Shown: positions 16,797 to 25,126 of the stretch, one piece after another
Layout of the letters: the number at the start of each line of letters is the position of its first letter
How positions within the stretch are numbered: position 1 is the first letter of the stretch
DNA from: Alphaproteobacteria bacterium UBA1301
Lineage (GTDB): Bacteria > Pseudomonadota > Alphaproteobacteria > Micropepsales > Micropepsaceae
DNA: 64,000 nt
Assembly: GCA_002307725.1 (NCBI GenBank)
Contig: DBUB01000008.1
Span: 32,329-96,328 of the forward strand
Reading direction: 5' to 3'
Position numbers and translations under genes: made by a program
Notes under the pieces: generated by a model
Seen by the model: only the letters and a program-made list of their open reading frames with translations
Told to the model about the DNA's origin: nothing
The model's database searches: none

Positions 16797-17751
16797 GCCG
16801 CTTCGGTGCCCATGATAGCGGCGGTAAACACAGTGCACTGAGTACGCCAAGCAATCCACCCGCGAAGAGTGCGCCAGCCAAAACCAGGAACGGCTTGGGA
16901 TTAGTCGGCTTGCGCGAGGCGCTCGGCAGATCGAATGGTTGCGCCGCGTAAGGAGCAGTCGCGCTTGCCATCATTTGGGTTTTTTCCTGATCGGCCAGCG
17001 TCGACATTAGGGCCAGACGGATATCCGCTTGGGTCACTTTTTCCAATTGGCTGGTAAGATAACCGACATATTGATTTGCCCGAACGATGGCGATGCCGCG
17101 CAATTTGTGGTCGACGGCGCGGTCAAGCTCTCTGAGAAAGGCAACCGCGAACTGCGGATCCTGGTCGCGATAGGTTATCGTGACGATGGGTTTATCAGCG
17201 TCAGAGTCGACAGTCACATTTTTGACGATGTATTCTTGCAGCAGCGCCCCACTAGGCGGCTGCCAAGGCCGAATAGGAATGCCGATAACGTCTTTCACAA
17301 GCCCGACCAGAAAGGAAACCACACGCGATGGTCCAATCCATTGCTTTCTGTCAGCGTCCCACTGATTGCGAAAAACGATGTGCATGATTTGCGGGTTCCT
17401 CGCCATTTCATCGGCGACGTCACGCGAGTACAGCCCCTGTTGATAGAGCATAAAGGTTTGCGTCCCGGAGTCAGTCGGCAATTTGGTGCCGGCAAGCGAA
17501 GCCAAACTCGATAGGCCGCCAAGCTTGCTTGACATAGAATCAGACGACGAAATAACGGGGCTGACCATCAAGGTCGCAGTGTAGGAATAAGTAGCAATAT
17601 GTAGATACACAATGGCCAGCAAGACCGCGCCGAGGATCGACGCGAGGATCAGCCTTTTGCGTTCAAGCAATATCTGAAAAAGTTTTCCGAGATCGACATC
17701 GTAGCCGAGCAGCGTCGACTTGTCCGCGGAATCATTCATGTTCATGCTCAT
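16753..17751 (-). CDS. wzz: Wzz-like chain-length determinant
   Basis: The 332-residue protein has the polysaccharide co-polymerase layout: a short cytoplasmic N-terminus with VDLGKLFQILLERKRLI, a first membrane segment at about 34-55, a long periplasmic coiled domain with ITYRDQDPQFAVAFL, a proline-rich stretch (LPSASRKPTNPKPF) and a second membrane segment at about 288-310. No Walker motifs follow, so it is a Wzz and not a Wzc tyrosine kinase. It would set polymer length with Wzy. The ATG overlaps the stop of the small upstream frame (ATGA), and it lies downstream of rmlACDB on the same strand. Confidence 0.85.
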   Translation of the reverse strand: MSMNMNDSADKSTLLGYDVDLGKLFQILLERKRLILASILGAVLLAIVYLHIATYSYTATLMVSPVISSSDSMSSKLGGLSSLASLAGTKLPTDSGTQTFMLYQQGLYSRDVADEMARNPQIMHIVFRNQWDADRKQWIGPSRVVSFLVGLVKDVIGIPIRPWQPPSGALLQEYIVKNVTVDSDADKPIVTITYRDQDPQFAVAFLRELDRAVDHKLRGIAIVRANQYVGYLTSQLEKVTQADIRLALMSTLADQEKTQMMASATAPYAAQPFDLPSASRKPTNPKPFLVLAGALFAGGLLGVLSALCLPPLSWAPKRLKVQFWKRGLDSDQ

Positions 17752-18011
17752 TTTGATGCGGATGCCGCCTTGATTGCAGACGGTTTAACCTCCCAAGTAC
17801 AGATTCGCGCATTGACGTCAACTCCACAATGGTCCCGAAGGAAAAATCCGCCCTTGTTGTGGTCGATGGCCGATGGAATAGCCACAGTATCATCCGTCTT
17901 GCCGTCACAGAGTGCCCCAAACGGCTGGTCGGTAACCGATACCGCCCGTCGGATAGCGCCGGGGATTGCTTGCGCCTTCTTGGGGGCGGCGGCAAACGCG
18001 AGCACGCCCAC
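17748..18011 (-). pseudogene. N-terminal fragment of a pectate-lyase-fold protein
   Basis: The 87-residue frame contains VSVTDQPFGALCDGKTDDTVAI followed by SAIDHN, matching the start of the pectate-lyase-3 beta-helix family, where [DF]GAkGDGkTDDTxAIQxAI is the N-terminal capping motif. The rest of the beta-helix (normally several hundred residues) is missing. The N-terminal residues GVLAFAAAPKKAQA look like the end of a signal peptide, but an in-frame stop lies about six codons upstream. The stop overlaps the wzz start as ATGA, so the remnant may now serve to couple wzz translation to the rml operon. It may once have been a secreted depolymerase or capsule lyase. Confidence 0.5.
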
Positions 18012-18080
18012 GCGGTTGATCGTCTGCTAAGCCGCGCAAGTGATGGTCGTTTGATTCTTGAGGGCATGGCTTGTGCTCTG

Positions 18081-19172
18081 CTAAAAAGCATAATTCTTGG
18101 CGAGCCAATCGCGATAGCTGCCGTCCATTACGGATCGCCACCACGGCTCGTGGTCGAGGTACCACTGCACGGTTTCGTGCAGCCCGCGGCTGAAATCATG
18201 CAGGGGCTCATAACCCAATTCGCGCTGGATCTTTGCGTGGTCGATGGCATAGCGACGGTCATGGCCTTTGCGGTCCGCGACATAACTCTTCAGGCCCGCG
18301 CTGGGTTTGCCGGTTGCGGCCGGTGCGCTGGGAAATTGCTTTGCCAGGTCTGGCCGCACCGCGAAAATGTCGTCCAGGGTTGTGCAAATCCGATCGATGA
18401 CCGCAAGGTTCGGTAGTTCTTCGCCACCACCGATATTGTAACATTCCCCAACACGACCGACATGCAGTATCCGCTCGATGCCACGGCAATGATCCTCAAC
18501 ATGGAGCCAGTCGCGCACATTGCCGCCGTCGCCATAGATCGGCAAAGGCTTGCCCAATAGCGCGTTAATGATAAAGAGCGGAATGAGCTTTTCGGGAAAT
18601 TGGTAAGGCCCATAATTGTTCGAACAATTACTCGTCGTAACCTGCAAACCGTAAGTGTGATGATAAGCGTGGACGAGGTGGTCCGAGGCGGCCTTGGATG
18701 CCGAATAAGGCGAATTGGGTTGATAGCGTGTGGTTTCCGAAAAGGCGGGATCGTCGCTTGCTAACGAACCGAAGACTTCGTCCGTAGAAACGTGGTGGAA
18801 ACGGTGGGGACGGCCGGTTCCCCGGTCGAGCCACACGGCCTTGGCCGCTTTAAGCAGGACATGGGTGCCGACCACATTGGTATCGATGAAGGCGTCGGGG
18901 CCGCGGATCGACCGATCGACATGGCTTTCGGCGGCAAAATGCACGACCGTATCGATCGCACGCTCGTCGAGCAACCGCACGACCAGATCGTAATCGCGGA
19001 TGTCGCCTTTCTCGAAATGAATTTCCGTTACGCCGTCAAGGCTTGCCGCGTTGCCTGCATAGGTCAGTGCATCGAGCACGACGACGGCGTCTTGTGGAAA
19101 GGAGCGCCGCCAATAGCGCACGAAATTGACACCGATAAATCCGGCGCCGCCGGTGACAAGCAGATTAGCCAT
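18081..19172 (-). CDS. rmlB: dTDP-glucose 4,6-dehydratase
   Basis: RmlB turns dTDP-glucose into dTDP-4-keto-6-deoxyglucose using bound NAD. The 363-residue protein has VTGGAGFIGVNFVRYW as the Rossmann motif, HFAAESHVDRSI, STDEVFGS as the Thr-Asp-Glu catalytic segment and YSASKAASDHLV as the Y-x3-K pair. All key residues are present at the normal length. It overlaps rmlD by 8 bp and is the last rml gene. Its product is the branch point: RmlC and RmlD take it to dTDP-rhamnose, while the aminotransferase at 2721 could aminate it. Confidence 0.95.
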   Translation of the reverse strand: MANLLVTGGAGFIGVNFVRYWRRSFPQDAVVVLDALTYAGNAASLDGVTEIHFEKGDIRDYDLVVRLLDERAIDTVVHFAAESHVDRSIRGPDAFIDTNVVGTHVLLKAAKAVWLDRGTGRPHRFHHVSTDEVFGSLASDDPAFSETTRYQPNSPYSASKAASDHLVHAYHHTYGLQVTTSNCSNNYGPYQFPEKLIPLFIINALLGKPLPIYGDGGNVRDWLHVEDHCRGIERILHVGRVGECYNIGGGEELPNLAVIDRICTTLDDIFAVRPDLAKQFPSAPAATGKPSAGLKSYVADRKGHDRRYAIDHAKIQRELGYEPLHDFSRGLHETVQWYLDHEPWWRSVMDGSYRDWLAKNYAF

Positions 19173-20031
19173 TTGGAGTCATTCGTCCCAGCATTGCACG
19201 AAGCGCTTGGCGCCAATGGGGGCCGGGGCAGCCAAGCGTAGCCCAGGCCTTCGATTTGTCAAGCACACTGAAACGCGGCCGTATGGCAGGTGTGGGAAAA
19301 TCCTTTGTCGCGATTGGGACAATAGCGCAAGCCCGCTGCAAAAGCCCAACGGCCAAGGCCTCTTCCTGGATAGCCTGGGCAAAATCGTACCAGCTCGCCA
19401 CCCCTGCATCCGTAAAGTGATAAACGCCTGTTGCGGATTGCCCCGCCAGGGACCACAAGGCGAGCGCGAGGTTACGGGCGTAGGTCGGCGTACCGATCTG
19501 GTCAGAGACCACCTTGACTTCATCGCGCTCGCGCATCAGTCGCAGCATTGTCTGCACGAAGTTCTTGCCCTGTTCGGCATAAACCCACGCTGTGCGGACG
19601 ATCAATGTCTCGCTGCTCGCGTGCAGAGCCGCGAGCTCGCCTTCGCGCTTCGTGCGGCCATAGACGCTCAGCGGATTAGGCTTGTCATCGGGAGCGTACG
19701 GACTGTTCGTTTCGCCATCAAATACGAAATCTGTCGAGACATGAACGAGACGCGCGCCATGGAGTCTTGCGCTCTCCGCGAGCCGACCGACACTGACAGA
19801 GTTTACCAGTTCGGCTGTCGCAACATCGCTTTCGGCGGCGTCAACAGCAGTGTAGGCCGCAGCATTGAAAAGCACATCGGGACGGACCTCTGCAAGCCAA
19901 CGCTCTATATGCGCGCCATTTGTCAAATTGCACGCCGATTCCGCGGGCGCAATAGTTTCGGCATCCATCGGCGCCGTTGCCTGCAATGCACGACCCAGCT
20001 GGCCCTGTGCGCCGATGACCAGCGCCTTCAC
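19165..20031 (-). CDS. rmlD: dTDP-4-dehydrorhamnose reductase
   Basis: RmlD performs the last, NAD(P)H-dependent step of dTDP-L-rhamnose synthesis. The 288-residue short-chain reductase has ALVIGAQGQLGRAL as its nucleotide-binding motif, VLFNAAAYTAVDAAE, VHVSTDFVFDG and the catalytic YGRTKREGE (Y-x3-K). Length and motif order are normal. It overlaps rmlC by four bases (ATGA) and rmlB by eight, giving a tightly coupled operon. A long antisense open frame on the other strand is only its shadow. Confidence 0.94.
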   Translation of the reverse strand: MKALVIGAQGQLGRALQATAPMDAETIAPAESACNLTNGAHIERWLAEVRPDVLFNAAAYTAVDAAESDVATAELVNSVSVGRLAESARLHGARLVHVSTDFVFDGETNSPYAPDDKPNPLSVYGRTKREGELAALHASSETLIVRTAWVYAEQGKNFVQTMLRLMRERDEVKVVSDQIGTPTYARNLALALWSLAGQSATGVYHFTDAGVASWYDFAQAIQEEALAVGLLQRACAIVPIATKDFPTPAIRPRFSVLDKSKAWATLGCPGPHWRQALRAMLGRMTPNG

Positions 20032-20582
20032 GGAAAGACCTCGGCCTCGGAAAGCAACTGCCCCACGGCGTCTTTTGCGGAGAGAATGGGGGCGTCAATG
20101 CCCTTTAGCGGCCAGGTGATGGCGATATCCGGATCGTTCCAACGCAGCGAACGCTCCGCGTCAGGCGCATAGAAATCGGTGCATTTGTAAATCAGTTCGG
20201 TGCCGTCCTGGATGCTCAAGAAGCCATGGGCGAACCCAGCAGGAACCCAGCACTGCAGTTTATTCTCAGCGGACAACTCACAGTATGCCCAGCGTCCAAA
20301 TGTGGGCGATGAGCGCCTGATGTCGACAGCCACGTCGTACACAGCACCGGAAACGACCCGGACCAACTTTCCCTGCGGCGAATTGATCTGATAGTGTAAG
20401 CCGCGCAGCACCCCTTTTGCCGAGCGGCTGTGATTGTCCTGAACGAAATTTGCTTCGATGCCGGCCGCCGCAAATGTTCGGGCGTTCCAGCTTTCCAGAA
20501 AGAAGCCGCGGTCATCGCCGAACACGTGCGGTTCCAGCAGCTTGACGTCAGGCAGCGCCGTTTCAAGAATTTTCACGCGCAA
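20028..20582 (-). CDS. rmlC: dTDP-4-dehydrorhamnose 3,5-epimerase
   Basis: RmlC epimerises C3 and C5 of dTDP-4-keto-6-deoxyglucose. The 184-residue cupin shows DVKLLEPHVFGDDRGFFLESW, FVQDNHSRSAKGVLRGLHYQ (with the catalytic histidine in LRGLHYQ) and WVPAGFAHGFLSI, all standard. Its start overlaps the end of rmlA by 20 bp. It is placed second in the operon, between rmlA and rmlD. Confidence 0.95.
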   Translation of the reverse strand: MRVKILETALPDVKLLEPHVFGDDRGFFLESWNARTFAAAGIEANFVQDNHSRSAKGVLRGLHYQINSPQGKLVRVVSGAVYDVAVDIRRSSPTFGRWAYCELSAENKLQCWVPAGFAHGFLSIQDGTELIYKCTDFYAPDAERSLRWNDPDIAITWPLKGIDAPILSAKDAVGQLLSEAEVFP

Positions 20583-21453
20583 CTCCTTGCGCTAGAACGC
20601 GCAACAAATACTCGCCATATCCACTCTTGCGTAGCGGACCAGCCAGACGTTCAAGTTGATCGGCGCTAATGAACCCCATCCGCCACGCGATCTCTTCCGG
20701 GCAGCAAACTTTGAGACCTTGCCGGTCCTCCATCAGCTTTATGAAGACGGCAGCATCGACGAGAGAGGCGTGCGTACCAGTATCAAGCCAAGCAAACCCG
20801 CGATTCATAATTTCTACATTGAGCAAATTTACCTCAAGATAACACCGGTTGACGTCAGTGATTTCCAGCTCCCCTCGCGGCGAAGGGCGTATGGCATGGG
20901 CGAACTCCACCACTCTTTCATCGTAGAAGTACAGGCCCGTTACGGCATAATTGGACTTGGGTACCTCTGGCTTTTCCTCGATCGTTTGGGCGCGGCCAGC
21001 AGCATCAAACGACACCACGCCGTAGGATTGCGCGTTGGAAACATAATAGCCAAAGATGGTGGCGCCTTCGGTGCGCGCATTGGCCTTACCAAGTAGCTCG
21101 ATAAGGCTATTGCCATAAAAGATGTTGTCGCCAAGGATCAAGGCCGAGGGCCGCCCACTGACGAAATCTTTGGCGATATGAAATGCCTGCGCCAAACCAC
21201 CGGGGTTGGGTTGAACCGCATACTGAAGATCAAGCCCCAGGTCGCTGCCATCTCCCAAGAGTTCTTCAAATGCATGACGATCACGTGGCGTCGTGATAAT
21301 CAAAATCTCGCGAATCCCGGCAAGCATCAGGACCGACAGCGGGTAATAGATCATTGGTTTGTCATAGACAGGCATCAGCTGCTTGCTGATGACCTTCGAC
21401 ACCGGATAAAGGCGGGTTCCAGACCCTCCGGCAAGAATGATTCCCCGTCTCAT
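20563..21453 (-). CDS. rmlA: Glucose-1-phosphate thymidylyltransferase
   Basis: RmlA makes dTDP-glucose from dTTP and glucose-1-phosphate and commits sugar to the pathway. The protein of about 296 residues has the signature GIILAGGSGTRLYPVSKVISKQL-type opening (seen here from residue 4), LILGDNIFYG and YFYDERVV. I place the start at ATG 21453, five bases after AGGTGG, rather than GTG 21462. A near-consensus sigma-70 promoter lies just upstream (21476-21504). It is the first gene of the rmlACDB-wzz operon. Confidence 0.95.
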   Translation of the reverse strand: MRRGIILAGGSGTRLYPVSKVISKQLMPVYDKPMIYYPLSVLMLAGIREILIITTPRDRHAFEELLGDGSDLGLDLQYAVQPNPGGLAQAFHIAKDFVSGRPSALILGDNIFYGNSLIELLGKANARTEGATIFGYYVSNAQSYGVVSFDAAGRAQTIEEKPEVPKSNYAVTGLYFYDERVVEFAHAIRPSPRGELEITDVNRCYLEVNLLNVEIMNRGFAWLDTGTHASLVDAAVFIKLMEDRQGLKVCCPEEIAWRMGFISADQLERLAGPLRKSGYGEYLLRVLAQGVARENS

Positions 21454-21475
21454 GCGTTCCACCTAATCTTGTTAT

Positions 21476-21504
21476 TTTATATCAAGTGTTGCTCGATAAT
21501 TCAA
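21476..21504 (-). promoter_or_regulatory. Sigma-70 promoter for rmlACDB-wzz
   Basis: On the minus strand TTGAAT (21504-21499) and TATAAA (21481-21476) are separated by exactly 17 bp, close to the sigma-70 consensus. Transcription would start near 21469, leaving a leader of about 15 bases before the rmlA ATG with its AGGTGG ribosome site. Confidence 0.7.
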
Positions 21505-21687
21505 CCATAATCTTGACTAGGCCTGCGCCGCTGGAGCCGTCAAACTCCGTCCATAAGAGCAACTCTTCCACTGTGTGACCCGAGTAAGGCGCTGTAAGGA
21601 AATAAGTGAGTCGATTTCAGCACAGTGAGCCAAGATATTGAGGCGGGGGGATTCTCCTGAACGAATCGATGGATATAGAATCGCGGG

Positions 21688-21900
21688 ATGATTGCAGCCG
21701 CGCAAGTGCAATGTCTTCGCCAGCGATGGAAAGAGATAGAGCCGGTTCTGAATGAGCAGAGCCGGCGACGCTGGGCAGCCACGGAAGCGAAGGCTCTGGG
21801 GCGGGGCGGCGTCAGTTGCGTGGTTCGCGTAACCGGCCTTGCGCGACGGACTGTTTACCGCGGACTGGATGATATTCGCCGCCGCTGCGTGTTTCGCTAA
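21688..21900 (+). pseudogene. ISAzo13-type transposase, N-terminal fragment
   Basis: The 70-residue frame contains RWKEIEPVLNEQSRRRWAAT, then EAKALGRGGVSCVVRVTGLARRT-like sequence and the helix-turn-helix style ending TVYRGLDDI, which matches the first part of ISAzo13-family transposases (normally over 400 residues). It stops at the edge of the IS21 element. The rest is missing, so the fragment is inactive. It lies about 200 bp upstream of the rmlA promoter. The intervening 21505-21687 has no recognisable gene. Confidence 0.6.
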
Positions 21901-22020
21901 TTCGCGGACAGCGATTTCAGTAATTCCGGGACAGGAATTTCGCTAAATCCCGGACAGTCTGGCGGGCCGTTTTTCGAGGGCGCCGTTCTGGCAGTGTTCT
22001 CTCTTCAGATTGGAGGGGAC

Positions 22021-23166
22021 ATGCCACGGCGGAAGCACACGAAACGGACGACGGTGAAGGACATTCGGTTGATCCTGCGGCTGACGCAGGAGGGATTGTC
22101 GGTCCGGGCGATCTCAGAACGACTTGGGCTCAGCAAGACCTCGGTCGCGACTTACCAATTGCGGGTTCGGGAGGCCTGGCTCACTTGGCCGCTGCCGCCA
22201 GAATACGACAACGACGCGGCTTTGGAGCGGGTGCTGTTCGGCCGGGTCGGGCGACCACCGCAGGATTTGGCTGAGCCGGACTGGCCGGTGGTGGCGCAGG
22301 AGTTGAAACCCCCGGGCGTGACGCTGACGCTGCTCTGGCAGGAATACCGGGCGACCCATCCGGACGGCTACGGCTACACGTGGTTCTGCGAGACATACGA
22401 CGCCTTCAAGCGCCGTGCCCACCCCACCTTCCGCCATCACCATGCGGCGGGCGCCGCAATGCAGACCGATTACGCCGGTCAGACGGCGGAGGTGATCGAC
22501 CCCGGAACGGGTGAAGTCCGCCAGGCGCAGATATTTGTCGCCGTGCTGGTGGCCTCGTCGCTGACCTACGCCATGGCCAGCTTCAGCCAGAAACTGCCGG
22601 ACTGGATCGAAGGGCAGACCTGCGCCTTGAGCTACTTCGGCGGGGTGCCCAAGGCCATCGTCTGCGACAACCTGAAGGCCGGGGTGGTCAAGGCGCTGTG
22701 GTTCGAGCCGACGCTCAACCAGACCTTTGCCGCCATGGCCGAGCATTACGACACCACGATTTTGCCGACCCGCAGCCGCAAGCCGCGCGACAAGGGCAAG
22801 GTCGAGGGCACGGTGCTGATCGTCGAGCGCTGGATTTTGGCGCGGCTGAGGAACCGGCGCTTCTTCGGCCTCGGCGAACTCAATACGGCGATCGCCATCC
22901 TCTTGGAGGACTTGAACAATCGGGTGATGCGTCATGTCGGCAAGTCACGCCGCCAGTTGTTCGAGGAGATCGAACGCGCCGCGCTCGCGCCGCTGCCGTC
23001 CACGCCCTTCGAATACGCCGAATGGAAAACCGCCAAGGTCCATCCCGATTATCACGTGGAAGTCGACAAGACCTTTTACTCGGTGCCCCACCGGCTGATC
23101 GGCCGCCGGGTCGATGTGCGCCTCACCCATCGCACGGTCGAGATCTTCTACGTCGGTTTGCGATAG
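22021..23166 (+). pseudogene. istA: IS21-family transposase IstA, 3' truncated
   Basis: The frame from ATG 22021 (MPRRKHTKRTTVKDI, with GGAGGGG upstream) has the N-terminal helix-turn-helix GLSVRAISERLGLSKTSVATY, then the DDE integrase core: MQTDYAGQTAEVIDP, YFGGVPKAIVCDNLKAGV and a downstream glutamate in KGKVEGTVLIVER. The protein runs into the C-terminal beta domain (SVPHRLIGRRVDVRLTHRTVEIFY) and then breaks after about 381 residues, where normal IstA has roughly 500. The break falls on the junction with an IS3-family remnant. The partner ATPase gene istB is absent, so the element cannot move on its own. Confidence 0.85.
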
Positions 23167-23405
23167 ATCGCTTCGATGCCCATCAGCCGCATCAGACGCG
23201 TGACGCGCTTGCGTTCTACTTTGTGCCCCGAAGAAGGGCTTTTCCAGATGCAGCTTGTCGATCAGCCGCATCCGATCGAGATCGGCCTTCTTCACGGACG
23301 CGCCCTTGCAGTACGCCGCCGAGCGCGGCAAGCGCAGTAACGCACATTGCCGCGTAACCGGCAGTCCTTCGCAGCTGCGATCAACCTTTTCGAGACGCTC
23401 AGACC
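23152..23405 (-). pseudogene. IS3-family OrfB transposase remnant
   Basis: Read on the minus strand, this stretch encodes VTRQCALLRLPRSAAYCKGASVKKADLD and LHLEKPFFG, then after a frame change KRVTRLMRLMGIEAIYRKP, pieces of the N-terminal part of IS3-type OrfB. Between the pieces about a dozen residues are missing and the frame shifts, and everything downstream, including the DDE core, is gone. The remnant ends exactly where IS21 istA breaks off, so one element cut the other or a deletion fused them. Confidence 0.7.
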
Positions 23406-23408
23406 GGC

Positions 23409-23687
23409 TTATTTCCTGTGCACATCCGATAAAAAATTGCGTTCCACAATCAGTTGCCCGATCGTCTCGTGCAGCTTGGCGATCCGCTCTTCTTCCGTCT
23501 TGGCTTGTTTGCCGGTTTCAAAGATGCTCACCGCCGCGTCCAGCAGCTCTTTCTTCCAGGCATAAATCTGGTTCGGGTGAACCTCAAAACGGCTCGCCAG
23601 TTGGGCAACCGTGCCTTCTTCCTTCAACGCCGCCAGCGCTACCCGCGCCTTGAATTTCGCGTCGTGCTTCCTTCTCGTCCTCGACAT
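23409..23687 (-). CDS. IS3-family OrfA
   Basis: The 92-residue protein, MSRTRRKHDAKFKARVALAAL onward, has the helix-turn-helix GTVAQLASRFEVHPNQIYAWKKEL and a C-terminal leucine-zipper-like helix ending QLIVERNFLSDVHRK. Length and content are those of a complete OrfA, the DNA-binding half of an IS3-family transposase. OrfB downstream is ruined, so no functional OrfAB fusion transposase can be made. OrfA alone could still bind IS ends and repress. Confidence 0.8.
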   Translation of the reverse strand: MSRTRRKHDAKFKARVALAALKEEGTVAQLASRFEVHPNQIYAWKKELLDAAVSIFETGKQAKTEEERIAKLHETIGQLIVERNFLSDVHRK

Positions 23688-23769
23688 TTTCGGCCCCTTT
23701 TCCCTACCTTAAGGAGCAAAACTCCACTTAAGCTACGGTCTCGTTTTCTGGGGCCAGCTCAACCGGCGG

Positions 23770-24813
23770 GTGCGCCAGGTTCGCGACCTGCCGTGTGCCG
23801 GATACAGAATCATCCTGGAACTCGAAGTTCGGCGCGTCGCCTGCCGGCATTGCGGCACCGTGAAGCGCGAACGGCTGGATTTTCTGGCGGATAATCCGCA
23901 CTTCACCAAGCGCTTTGCCTTCTATGTCGGGCGGCGCTGTGCGCAGGCCTCGATCCGTGATGTCGCCAAGGAACAGAAGCTCGACTGGGATACGGTCAAG
24001 ACGCTGGAGATGCAGTACATGCGAGCCCAGATCGCGCGCGCCGGCACGCCGGGCCCCAAGGCGATCGGCATCGACGAAATCTCGGTCCGCAAGGGCCACA
24101 CGTATCGCATCGTGGTCAGCGATTTGGTTCGCAAGCGGCCGGTGTGGTTTGGCGGCGCGGATCGTTCCGAGGCCAGCATGGAAGAGTTCTATGCCTGGCT
24201 GGGGCTCAGAAAAAGCCGCCAAATCAAGCTCGCCGTGATGGACATGTGGAAGCCGTTCCGCAACGTCGCCCAGGAAAAAGCGCCGCAAGCCGCGATCCTG
24301 TTCGACAAGTTCCACATCCTGCGCCATCTCGGCGAAGCGCTCGACAAGGTCCGCAAGGCCGAGTACGCCCGCCTCGGCGGTAAAGAGCGGCGCTTCATCA
24401 AGGGCCAGAAATACACGCTACTGTCGCGCCACGACAATCTCACCCTGGAGGGCAAGCACTCGCTCAAGCTCCTGCTCGGCGCCAACAAGCGGTTGAACAC
24501 CGCCTACATCTTGAAGGAGTCTTTCAGACAGCTCTGGGATTACGGGCGCGAGGGTTGGGCGCGGCGCTTCTTCGACAACTGGCGCGCCAGCCTCAAATGG
24601 CAGCGCCTCGAACCCTACGAGCGCTTCGCCGCCATGATCGATCGCCACTGGGACGGCATCGCCGCCTACTGCAACCCAGAAAACAAAGTCTCGCTCGGCT
24701 TCGTCGAAGGCCTCAACAACAAAATTCGCGTCTTCCAACGACGAGCCTATGGATTGCGCGACGAGGAATATCTTCGCCTCAAAGTCCTCTCGTGCATGCT
24801 GCCCCCGTTATGA
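23770..24813 (+). pseudogene. ISL3-family transposase, 5' truncated
   Basis: The 347-residue frame keeps the ISL3 core: EVRRVACRHCGTVKRERLDFL (zinc ribbon half), KAIGIDEISVRKGHTYRIVVSDL with the first catalytic aspartate, LAVMDMWKPFRNV with the second, and the C-terminal PENKVSLGFVEGLNNKIRVFQR with the glutamate. Normal members have about 400 residues. Here the first 50 or so, including the first cysteine pair, are missing. The same frame runs upstream without a start to about 23735, next to the IS3 remnant. The catalytic part looks intact, so the defect is only at the 5' end. Confidence 0.8.
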
Positions 24814-25126
24814 GGTTTCAGAAGCGCCCACTCGATTCCCGGAAGACACAGAACACATTGGGCTGGAAACCACGTCACGACGATAGCGACGGGATCGTGA
24901 AACCGGCCTTCGACTGGGACCGTCTCTTGAACCGCTGATTTGACGCAACGCTCGCATTGGTTGTGTTCCCAGTTGCGGCCGGAGGATCAGCGATATCGCT
25001 GGTTTCGCCACAAACAGACGGCATTAGCCCCGTTTTGCCTTTCTTATCTGCGGTGTGACGAACCGAAGAGGTCTTTACGGCCGCTTTGTTGCTGTCCGGT
25101 AAGTTGTAGGAGAACGGAAACTAGAA
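24814..25126. other. ISL3 3' flank and leader of the chemotaxis-side gene
   Basis: No gene is supported here. The first part, including CACTCGATTCCCGGAAGACAC near 24828-24848, probably holds the right end of the ISL3 element. Near the end, AGGAGAAC about ten bases before ATG 25127 is a good ribosome site for the next gene. No clear promoter or terminator was found. Confidence 0.4.

Noticed and set aside
19126..20172. 348-codon plus-strand frame opposite rmlD and rmlC
   Set aside because: rmlD and rmlC on the other strand have full catalytic motifs; this frame has none and only reflects GC-rich antisense bias.
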